Origin: Hymenochaete sp. R1
Lineage: Eukaryota; Basidiomycota; Agaricomycetes; Hymenochaetales; Hymenochaetaceae
DNA length: 64,000 nucleotides
Direction of reading: 5' to 3'
Assembly (NCBI GenBank): GCA_019400425.1
Contig: JAFREE010000008.1
Span: 186,001-250,000, forward strand
The notes under the pieces: generated by a model
The model's database searches: none
Told to the model about the DNA's origin: nothing
What the model saw: the letters and a program-made list of their open reading frames with translations, nothing else
Part shown: positions 34,835 through 44,785 of the stretch, piece by piece
Layout: every line of letters begins with the position of its first letter
Numbering within the stretch: position 1 is the stretch's first letter
Position numbers and translations under genes: made by a program

Positions 34835-36663
34835 ATGGAATCATCAAACATACTGAAATCTGACGACGGAGAGCTCCCCACTTATCTAGAATCTCGCACG
34901 AACGGAGTGGCTCCGAGCGTACTCCGTACTTCACATTCCTACTCTCTTAATAACCTCAAAGGAAAGCCATGGTTGATCATTCACATGAGGAGTCAAGCAT
35001 CGTCGGCAAAGACTCTGCCCTTGTACGTTGCCGGAGACGCAATAGAAGGAGAAGTGAAGATGGACTTGGAAAAAGCCGAGAGTTGCAAGGGTGTGACTAT
35101 CTCAGTGAGCGAATTCTAAATACCTTTTGATGGGTCTCTCCTAAGCACAATACTGTCGCCCTTCTGATAGTTGCGCGGGGAGAGCACTGCAGTTGGTCAA
35201 GAGCCTCTACCCTTCGTCAAGCTTTCGTCCATACTTTGGTCTCCTTCGAATTCCTCAAAAGCGTCCGGAACGCAAAGTTGGCCTTTTTCATTGAACTTGC
35301 CTACCCATGCTCTCGTATCAGTGACACCCAAAGGGATTCCTAAAGAGTACCCTTTACCTCCAACATTCACCGAAAGAGGTATCTATTATAATAATGAGTT
35401 ATGGGAGTTGATCCTCACCTGAGCCTAAGCGAGCCCTGCGTATATCGACTACAAGATCATCGTCACAGTGAAGCGGCCTCTCTTCAAAGTTGACCAAACG
35501 TGAGTGGATTTGCAGAAAGCCTCGGGTCGCAGGAGGGTTCACTAATCACTATCAATGTTCTTAACAGCCTGAGCACGAGTTTTGCCTATGTCCCTCGTTG
35601 GATTGCACCAAGTCCTTCTCCCCTTCGTTTGGCATCGTACAGAGAAGGGACCGCGCTGCTTGGGCCTGAAGATGATCCTCCAGGGTGGCAAGTGTGCGCT
35701 CCTTTTAATATCAAGGGGATGTTATTCGAAACAAAGGAGGTCAAAGTTGAAGCCAGTGTAAGTCTATGAATTGGGTATATATGTGAAAACCGCACTGACC
35801 TTGACACCTTCAAGCTCTGTGTTTCCTCACCGGTAATAACTCATCTCGTACCTCCTATCTCTCATGATTCATTTACGATAACCTAGCTTACCTACGCCAT
35901 CGGCTCACCCATCCACTTACGCCTCACCCTCTCCAGTACACCCGACCAAAGCAGTACTCAAGCACTCGACCTCCTCTCCCAACCATCTTCCCCACTCATC
36001 CTCCTCACACGTACCATCTCGATCGGCTCGACAGCTACAGATGAATCAGCACCACGCCGAAGCAACAATACGTTCACAGAACATATCGGTCGCGCGTACT
36101 GGTGGCCCTCTCCCTCCGACGGGCTCGGACATCGAGCTGAACTTGGCGTTGGTTCTGATAAGGAAAAAGCGACGGTGAAGAAGTTCTTACATGGTGAGAT
36201 CGAGGTTCCGAAGAATGCGAAGCCTGGGTTTGTCTTTCCTCGTTTCACAACCCGAGTGCGTATGCCTTTAATCTCTCGTTCAATAAAATCCCTTGCATCA
36301 CTAATCAACTAATACCAATTAAAAATCTACAAAACACCTCAGTACAACCTAACCGTCCTCCCACCCTCCGCCCCAGGCTTTCACCCATCCGCATCTACAT
36401 CTGCATCCCAACCCCAGCCCCTCCTCTCCGAGAAAATCAGTATCGTAACCGAGAACGCACCAGGCGTCCATCCTCGCTCGCACGCACCGCCCGGGTACGT
36501 GAAGCCAGAGGAAGGGAACTACAATAACTCAATGGGGTACCTCGAGAATGGAAACCAGAGATTTTATCATCATCATGGGACTGGGTATGTGTGCTTCTTA
36601 TTTGGAATGGCATTTGTGGGAAGATGTTGTGCTCATGTCGAGATAACTTTTAGTGGGTTTTGA
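34835..36663 (+). CDS. Arrestin-like protein (copy 2)
   Basis: Seven exons (34835-35104, 35171-35378, 35430-35499, 35568-35757, 35815-35847, 35887-36255, 36343-36663) give about 486 residues. LPTYLESRTN, HSYSLNNLKGKPWLIIHM, LYVAGDAIEGEVKMDLEKAE, TQSWPFSLNLP, YIDYKIIVTVKRPLFKVD and LGPEDDPPGWQVCAPF line up with copy 1 (for example LGPQADPTGWRVLPHV there). The second arrestin half has PIHLRLTLSSTPDQSS and HGEIEVPKNAKPGFVFPRFT, and the end is MGYLENGNQRFYHHHG. Exon 5 may instead end at 35832, giving a longer intron; homology to the P-V-x-x-T-H of copy 1 favours 35847. The 3' end is uncertain: a GTATGT at 36583 could start a further intron ending near 36653, which would change the last residues. 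A paralogue of copy 1, probably by tandem duplication. Confidence 0.75.
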
Positions 36664-36975
36664 ATCGAACTTTCTTCTGTGGACTACGTGTTTTATAAGA
36701 ACCCCTTGAATTATGATTGAACTCTAAATCACCAATTAATTTCAAACCCCCTGACTGACGCGCGATCCCAAACTCTACTCTACTCTACATAAACGAAAGA
36801 AAGAAAACTGTAAGATCATGCTTGAAGTGAATCTAGTACAAATGTGGGCATATATCTCATGACACGAGAAAAAAATCAGTCATTAAGTGGGAAACAGAAG
36901 GCAGCGTGGAAAGGAAAACGAGTTAAACAAAGCAAATCCAAACAAGTGAAGCTCCGATGCCCGTATCGAAACCGT
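36664..36975. other. Convergent intergenic region
   Basis: 3' flanks of the second arrestin-like gene (+) and of trehalase (-). AT-rich with AATAA-like signals; nothing else seen. Confidence 0.5.
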
Positions 36976-39900
36976 TCAACCGACGTTCTGACCCATCGAT
37001 AGCGCTTCCATTGCCAGACCCAGAGCGTCTGCTGCCCTTCCCTCGCGAGCCTGAGGGACAACCTCTGCAGCATTCCTTCCACCAAAGAAAACCTCAGGGC
37101 TTGTACATGCAGCAACAGCGCGGCGCATGTGTGTAGTGAGGAAGGAGAGGCCAACTTGGTACGCAGCTTTCCAAAAACAGTAAAAAAGTACAAGTTAGAG
37201 CTGAACGAGATGAGAGATGAGATGATTTCCTCACCGTTCATCCAACCGAAGCCTTCACGGGGAACCATCTTGAAGTCGATACCTTGGTTTCCATATTCAG
37301 CGTCCACGAGATGCGACAACTTCACGGCATCGAACTGGCCAAGTGTGTGAATTTAAGTAAAGCATTCTTCGCTCGAAAAAGTAAATGAAGAGATACCTTC
37401 TCGGGCACCACCCCGTTGAAGTCAACGAAAGCGGTTGTCATCCTTTTTAAGCGAGTAAGCGCTTGAACAACAACAGATAAGAAATTTGACAAACATGTAG
37501 AGGAAGCGATAGGCTAAACGCTGAGCATCTTCAATATAACCGTAGCGTTCCAAACCGACCCATGTCATGATCTGATGAGGAGGCCTATGTGGACAGCTTC
37601 AGAATCTTATGGCTCGGGATAATGTTGGCGCTTGCTTACCATGCATACCTAGAAGAAGCCGAAAAACCATCAACTTCATGCATAATTCCTTCGAAGTAAA
37701 GTACTTACGGGAAGTCCCACTGTCGATTCGGCCGGTCGAGCGAAATCTTACCTCGCGACTCCTCCGTTCCAGATACCACCCCGCCAATGACCTCAAATTT
37801 CTTCAAGGTATGATTACTAGCAACGATCAATCAAACGTCAGTTCGAACAAAAAACACTTTTTTCATAAAATGAAGATTTACACAAGTTTCCAGCACTGCT
37901 CCTCGTCCGCCGCACCCGCCCAAAGCATCCAGAACGCCGTTACACTTTCATACAATATTTGTTTCTCCTGAGCCGTGTCGTAGTCAAAGTATGAGCTCTT
38001 GCTTTCGTTCCATAAGTATTTGTCAATGATTTCCTTTCGAAACTCCGCTCGTTGGAACCATTCTTCGCTCGTCTGCGGAGTTACCTTCGAACTCCGCCTT
38101 GATGGGTTCTTATATGCCTCTGGAGAGATTGGCCAGGGTTGCAAGTCGAACTCGTCTTCAAGCATGAGCTCGTCATCAAAGACTTCACGAATCGCAGTGC
38201 CGATGTCGATTTCGTACTTGTAGAGAAGCGCTTGGAGGTCGACGGTTCCAAGATTAGCGCAGCGTTTCTCGAAGCGGTATGTCGTGTCATGCCCCGATTC
38301 ACGAACAGCACGATCATGGAGGAAGTATTCATCCAGCTCCGGTTCATGAAGGTGACCCTCGTTGTATTTCTCAGTGAATTCGAGCACCGACAGGCCATGC
38401 TTCTCTGCATAAGGTTCGAGAATATGCGTGAAGTGGCTCGCTTCAGTTTCAGGCGGAATACCAAGGCCTTCCGGACGGAAGCGTGATAGTCCGGTTTTAG
38501 GATCGATACGAGGTGTGTTGACCCATACAGTATGATATTCTTTGACTGCTGCCTGGATCGCTTGTTTCAGCCATGCACGGTTCTCATCCACATTCGATCG
38601 ATCGAGCTGGTTGTAAATTTGAAGAGCCATATCGGTGAGGAAACACGGCTGCGAACGGCAGAGATAGTAGGACCGGCTTCCATTCAAGATCTATGATAGA
38701 AGATGAGATGAAACCCGAGCGAATGATCTGCTCCCGTACCTTATTATAATGCTTGATCTCAAAAATGAAGTGATCGACCATACCCTTAGCCATGTTCACT
38801 TGACCATCCACGAGCAGTCCGAGTGAAATGAAGTAAGAATCCCAGTTGTACAGCTAAACAAACTGTGAGCATGATGGCAAAATGAGCAAATATGAATGTT
38901 TACCTCATTAAACCTGGCACCCGGTACGACAAAAGGAATGCCTTTCAAAGTCTTTCCACCTTTGCCATCATCAACTTCGTCCATCGCTAACGCAAGAATC
39001 CCTGGCTTGTCATTCAAGCTTTTCACAAACTTCGGATCATCAGGCTTTGGTGGCAGAACTTGCACATCCAGGTTTAAATGCGGCTTCTCCCTCGCGACTT
39101 GCCTGTAGTATTCCGCCATTTTAGGTTCACCATGCGGGATGTAGATGCGCGGATTGGTGCGTCCCGTCCGGTTCTTCGGGTCCGCACAAATTATTTCGAG
39201 ACCGTCGCCATCTATGCGCCGGGTGAGGGAATGCCAGAAGGAGAACTTGATCATCCGTGAAAGACGGTCGACTGGATTCTCGGTCAGACGTGCCTCATCC
39301 AGGACAATCCGTTTCCTGTTATGATCTTTGGCAAGGGCAAGTTCCTGCAAGAGGTTGGACAACATGTAGGTTCCCTGTGAGAAACAGCATTGGTATGTGT
39401 TAGTGCCCATTTCCCTTGCTTTGAACACGGAGATAAGACGTTAGCCGCACGCACCCGAATATCAAAGCTTTTGAATCCATTACTCGTGGCGGTCCCCAAC
39501 GCAAGAATCTTTGGGCCAGCATCTGTGATGCTGATTTGGAAATCTCCGTCGGTGTCTTCCTGCTCTAGAATGACGCGGATGGTTTCCTCGACGTCGATGA
39601 GGAAACGACGGGGAGCGGTTGCTTTTTCGTCGTGGGACAGCCGTCGACTTCGGACATGCGAGTCTTCCTGCCAGTTTGGTCGACGAACAGGATTGTAACC
39701 GTGCAAGTGAGACTGCAGATAGCGAATTGTTAGTAAACGGGTGAAGAAAGACTAAAAGACGAGCGTCAAAGCGCGTGCCACTATGCCGCGCCTTGGATGC
39801 GCCCGCAAGCTTGAGTCAAAGCCCAGGCTCCGGCAGCGTTCGAGTATTGATAATAAGAGACGGATTCACATTTGAGTATGTTCGCGTTCTACTAAAGTAT

Positions 39901-40001
39901 TCTCCGTCACCGTAGTAAGTGGCAGCATGCTCCGTGACTGGCCCGACTGGCTTGTCGTCAATGAAGGACACCCCTGGCGGGTGCTGGAAGGCTGGAGCCA
40001 T
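36976..40001 (-). CDS. NTH1: Neutral trehalase (GH37)
   Basis: Eleven exons (39870-40001, 39455-39712, 38904-39374, 38740-38853, 37882-38690, 37709-37816, 37640-37648, 37495-37584, 37397-37442, 37235-37334, 36976-37166) give 775 residues. It hydrolyses cytosolic trehalose to two glucose. The N-terminus has the regulatory features of the neutral type: a basic RSRRLSHDE site (Ser about 70, consensus for protein kinase A) and the calcium-binding loop [12 protein letters not shown] (97-108). The GH37 signatures are [15 protein letters not shown] (about 281-296) and QWDFPYAWPPHQ (about 627-638); the second has Ala where PYGW is usual. DGNTV-free but typical are [15 protein letters not shown] and [20 protein letters not shown]. 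Exon 7 is only 9 nt. No signal peptide, in keeping with a cytosolic enzyme. The last 60 residues after GFGWMN are Ala/Gly-rich and family-typical. Confidence 0.95.
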
Positions 40002-40506
40002 CTTTGAACGATAAAACTTGCGTAGAATGAGAAGAAATGGAGATGAAGATGGGCGAAGGAAGATGGAGACGAGGGTTTAAAAGGAAAGAAGGAGAGCATG
40101 CAGGTCAGTAAGTCCGAGTTTTATTAGGTGTAAACATCCAGATCGGCGCCACTCTTCTTACTGGCTGGCCGCTTGATTCCTCCCCCGCATTCGCAACGCT
40201 CGGTGGCGCCGGATTCCTCATTATTTCTTGTGTATCAATGTACTTTGCGTGTTTGATCACCGTATGGGCGCTACTGTATTTTTCAACTAGTGGCTGATCC
40301 AGTTATACACGTCTACTGCACTCAAAGTTCCCCAAAGACATTGACCAACCCAACGCGTCTACTACCGCTCCGAAGCACCGAACACTCCTACTAATCTCCG
40401 ATAATGACGCAACAGCAGCCCAACACCTCCGAAAAACATGCACGCGACTCAGTACAAGAAAACTTTCAAGGTTAAAAGTTTACTCCACCCATACACGTCT
40501 ACAGTT
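40002..40506. promoter_or_regulatory. Trehalase promoter and permease 3' flank
   Basis: 505 bases upstream of the trehalase start. It holds pyrimidine-rich DNA on the minus strand near 40020-40080 and a TTTAAA-like element at 40076-40082. I looked for stress-response CCCCT/AGGGG elements and saw none that were clear. Confidence 0.45.
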
Positions 40507-43056
40507 CTACTTATTAACCTTCTCGACCACTTCATTATCGAAATGACTCTCCACGAACACGGACTTGCCAGCTTCTGCCGCAACGAACGCCTCACATTCT
40601 CTCCTACTCCGAGGTACGTCAACAAAGTATAGCATGGACATACTTAACACGCTCCTGGAATCGAGTCAGCCTCCGTTGTTGTTGTTGTTGTTTTCTTCAG
40701 AAAAAAATATTGGAAACTCACATGCTGAATAAAAACGAAAAAGGCATGTTGTTATTCCCGTCTGCAGCGTCGATGATCGCTGAGGATACAAATGGACCGA
40801 TGAATGCAGACGTCTTTCCGACCTTTTCAAAAGCGGTTCAAGACGTGACCACGAACCATCCCCAATAATCGACTTACGATCGAAAACAGTGCGAAAAACA
40901 AGAACCTGCATCAAAAATGCTGAGCCCCCAGATGCGAATTATCTATGTGCATGGCCTTACATTTGCGAAAGTGGAGAAACTTCGCTGATCAGGGTCTGGC
41001 TGTATGCGTACCATGGGCACACCATCAGACCGTAATATGCCTGGTACAACCTGCGTATTTATCTTAAACTTTGATACCCGTTTTAAATCGGAAGGAGAGC
41101 ATCTTACCAGATCTCCCACACGTGCTTAAACCCAAACTTGTCAGTATGGACCCCAATCAGGCCCCATACCGTCAGCAACTAAATGACAATATTCAGAACT
41201 CGACCTTCAAAAATACGAAATACTCCTTACAATAATCCAAAGGCAGTTGAACGCGAGCATTGTCTTTGTCGAGATCGAGTAACGCTTCTGGACGAGCCAA
41301 AAGAGACTACACAGGCCCAAGTTGAAGAAAATAAGAATAACCAAAAGGGTGAAGGGTTTCTCACTATATTCCAAGCCCCTGCGTGACAATACCGACAATA
41401 AGGAGGAGCGTGAGCTGGAGGGTCGAGTACGACACGACGCTGTTTTGCAAGGTCGCGATGACAGTCCTACCATACCAAACTGATCTCAGCTACCCGGCAT
41501 TGCATCCCCCAATATTCAAAAAGGACTCACACGGTCGTGTTCAGCACGTCCCCCATGATGAAGTAGAAGAGAAGATATAGGAACGTCTGCTTGAGTCGGA
41601 GACATTGTTGGAGCGCCACAAAAATCTGCTTGACACCGATGGTCAAGAGCGATGTCCCAGGAGGGAGTGCCAACCCTGGTCTACGTTTCTCCATAATAAA
41701 CCATGGCAAAGCACAGAGCACTTGCGTATAAATTGATTTCAGATTTAATTTTCGATACCGTTTTTCATCAATGAAGAAAAAATTGCGAGTAACTTACACC
41801 AAACACCACCGGAAAAGGCAATCAGGACGCTGAATGCCTTCGTATTGTTTTCCGTGCTTTCGTCAGACTTGAGACCTTTCAGAATTCCGACCATAACCGC
41901 CAGAATAAGGATTTCGCCCGCGGAACAAATCGCAAACGAAATGTTCGAGATGCGGTTTCGCTGCATGGACTCAAAAGTTGCGTGGTCCTCCTTTCTGTTC
42001 GTTCCAGGTTTGTTTTGGATGCATATAATTTATGGTCAAAAGTTAAAGTAATGTCGATGAGGGGACACAAGGGGTGAACAAGAATTGACAAGACTGACGA
42101 CTTGTCCCCGGATTTGACGTCCTCCGCGGAGGACCGCACTTCTGGAAGGTCTCGAGCGAGTCCTGGGAATGCCGCTGTCCAGAAAGTTAAAGCTCCTTGG
42201 TAGGCTATCACTGCATCACAAAGAACATTGTTATGTCTATCATCTATATTTCAATATCTGCGAGAGAAAGAGCACTGACGTCCAAGAACATAGAGCGCGA
42301 TCCCCGCTCTCCATTGCGCTGGGTCCTGCACGCCGAGCCATGCAAACGAGACAGCCACCGCGACAATCGTAAAGAAAATGGTGATGTTCGGTCTACGGAA
42401 ATAAATTGAAATGGAATTATGAGAAATGCTCGAAGACCCAACAGAGCGGACGAGCAACTCTTACCTCCATCGACCATAGTCTGCCCAAGCACCGATAATC
42501 AAAAAAAGAGCCGCCTGGATTGCGAAGCTTATGCCGTTCGTGATCAACACGATGGAGCTGACTATATTGCACCCCATTAATTATAATTCCAACGAATAAC
42601 ATACGGCTGAAGACTCACTGTCGCGCGTCCTCCCTAAGAACGGCAGGACACAGCCTGTATCTCCCCCACAGGCCGCCGAGAACGGAGGTTGCTCTGGGTC
42701 ATACCCCGCAAGGAACAGCAGATTTTGAAATTGCGATGGACCAAAGTTGAATCCGGATAGACCATTGTTTCCCTGTGTAAAAGCGCGAGAAGAGCCAACG
42801 AGAATGATCCGGTTTGCCAGAGGATTGAATGGATGTTTTAAGAAAGCGAGAGAAGAGGAAGAGTGGGACTCACGATGTAGTACACATAAAAGGCCCAAAG
42901 CTCCCATCTCGTAGTGATCCATCGGTCTACCTTCTTATCTCCCGCAAAATGACTGTGAGTTTCGTTTCGGCCGCCAGAACTCCCTTGAGCTTCCCTTTCT
43001 TCCAAGCTCAACTCTACCTTGTCGGTTACCGAGTTCTTCTCACTATCCTCTGTCAT
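40507..43056 (-). CDS. Atg22-like vacuolar permease (major facilitator)
   Basis: Fourteen exons (42874-43056, 42619-42772, 42465-42561, 42280-42392, 42099-42210, 41798-41994, 41531-41720, 41365-41466, 41231-41306, 41108-41178, 40961-41050, 40878-40905, 40722-40822, 40507-40654) give 553 residues. The order of motifs is that of the Atg22 family: WELWAFYVYYIGNNGLSGFN at the first membrane helix, FQNLLFLAGYDP, GISFAIQAALFLIIGAWADY, GALTFWTAAFPGLARDLPE, then GEILILAVMVGILKGL, a second half with MGDVLNTTVTVIATLQNSVV and AFIGPFVSSAIIDAADGNNN. About a dozen hydrophobic segments. Yeast Atg22 exports amino acids from the vacuole after autophagy; basidiomycetes have several members and substrate is not predictable. 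Exon 12 is 28 nt. All 13 junctions kept frame. Confidence 0.9.
40675..40692. repeat. GTT microsatellite in a permease intron
   Basis: Six GTT units (AAC on the coding strand) in the last intron of the Atg22-like gene. Likely length-variable, without evident function. Confidence 0.85.
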
Positions 43057-43457
43057 GGTCGTGGACGTTGAAAAGAAAGGGACAAGAGAGCTTGAACTGA
43101 TGCGTCCATGCTAGAGTGGAGACACACATGCTTGTAAGGTCCAGAAATGTATTTCGATGAGGGATTTGTTACGACGGCGGGCGCTGATTAGCCGGCGGGG
43201 CTTATCGAAATTTCAATTTTAATCATTCGTTCTACTTCAGTCCGCATTCTCATGCACTATGCGTATGCGTATGGTCTCGCTCCGATTCGGCCATGGCATC
43301 ACCTCCAACACACAAAACCGCAATGTTATAAAATACATCAATGTACACTTTACCTGCAAAAGACGGAAAAGTGTCAGACGTAGCATAGTGCGGTATATTA
43401 CACCCAAAACTTTACTATTAAATAATTACAAGTTCCAGCTTTTCTTGAAGTATCAGT
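43057..43457. other. Intergenic region, nothing recognised
   Basis: Promoter of the Atg22-like gene and 3' flank of the peroxidase gene, both minus strand. AT-rich from 43200; nothing else seen. Confidence 0.5.
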
Positions 43458-44227
43458 TTAGAGAGCCGCGCTCGTAGGCTGGTTCAAGAGCTTCTCTACC
43501 TCGGGGTCGATAGCTTCAGGAGAGGTCGTTGATGCCCATCTGTTCACCACCGTGCCGTTCTTGTCAATCAAGAACTTCTCAAAGTTCCACTGGCATTCAC
43601 CACGTCAGAACGAGCTCGTGATATTCGGAGGTAGGTTGGATAAGCTTACCTTGATGCGACCGAGGCCAAAAATACCGGCCTTCTTCTTCTTCAGCCAGTC
43701 ATACACCTAATAAGAAAGGTTAAAAAAACGGACAGAAAGAAATGTGTTCACGACTCGAAGTACGATACCTCATTCTGACTATCGCCATTCACATCGGACT
43801 TCTTCATGAGAGGGAAGGTGACACCATGGTTCAGCTCACAGAATTGGGCGACCTCTTCGTCCGTTCCAGGTTCTTGGCTTCCGAACTAATAATGCGAACC
43901 GTCAGTATCCACGCGAAGACTTAAATGAAAGCGCGGCACATACTTGGTTGCAAGGGAACCCCAAGATGACAAAACCACGGTCGGCGTATTTCTTGTAAAG
44001 AGCTTCCAGACCCTTGTACTGAGGAGTAAAACCACTACGAAATAAGACACATCGTCAGTGGTTGTTCATACATAACGGAGCAATGATAGTCACCATTTTG
44101 ATGCCACGTTAACGACAAGCACGACCTTGCCCTTCAACTGGTCAAAGTTGTAATACTTGTCGGCGCCAGGGAGCTCAGCCTTCAAGTCGTAGAAGCTAGC
44201 ATTCTCGGCCGTCTTTTCCGTGCTCAT
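43458..44227 (-). CDS. Glutathione/thioredoxin peroxidase (GPx family)
   Basis: Five exons (44094-44227, 43944-44034, 43769-43885, 43650-43706, 43458-43589) give 176 residues from the ATG at 44227. [17 protein letters not shown] holds the peroxidatic Cys; its TGT codon is split by intron 1. [20 protein letters not shown] brings the conserved Gln-containing loop and a second Cys of the resolving type, and [20 protein letters not shown] gives the conserved Trp-Asn. With Cys rather than selenocysteine and no dimer loop it is a thioredoxin-dependent enzyme like yeast Gpx3/Hyr1, which reduces peroxides and can act as a redox sensor. The same frame is open upstream to an ATG at 44572, adding 115 residues that begin Arg-rich; a mitochondrial form is possible. 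Confidence 0.93.
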
Positions 44228-44785
44228 TGTTCCTGTTGCGCCGTGCTTTGCGTTCGAAATGTTTGACTGGTGTGCGCTGCGGCACTGTAGGTAGGATACA
44301 GGTGACCGAGGTGGGTTGTAGAACTTGGTCGTATGAATCGTGGGTTCCCAGCAACGCGAAGCAGCAGTACTTATACCTCTTTGAATGGTGTGTGCTGATG
44401 CTGATTGAAGTTCCTGAGAAATGGGAGGGAAAAGTCGCGTGATTGCAGATGATCGAGACTGCGGATATCGACGAGTCGGTCTCGGTCCAAGAAGATCACT
44501 CAGCAGAGGTCTCAGTCGCTTTCCACTGCATTGGAAGGTTCTTGCTGACAGTACCAGTCGTGAAGGAAGCATCGTGCCAATGCCGGAGGCGCAGAATCAT
44601 GCGCTATGGCGAAGGATCGCCGTACGCTCAGTTAGTTCGTAAGAAGTGGACAAGACCTCAATATTCAATGTTATTTTATTCAATGTTATTCGTTGCTCAG
44701 GTTTAAGCTTCTTCTCAGATGACTATTATAAAGAGTAAAAAGATCCTATCTAAAAAGTAATGTGATATATTTACCGTGTCATAAT
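44228..44785. other. Peroxidase upstream region with open N-terminal frame
   Basis: Between the telomerase stop and the peroxidase start, both minus strand. The peroxidase frame stays open from 44228 to 44572, where an ATG begins MLPSRLVLSARTFQCSGKRL, basic and free of acidic residues like a mitochondrial presequence. From 44650 to 44785 the DNA is AT-rich. Confidence 0.5.

Noticed and set aside
37129..37350. Plus-strand frame over the trehalase 3' part
   Set aside because: It is a shadow of trehalase exons 10 and 11; those read correctly on the minus strand.
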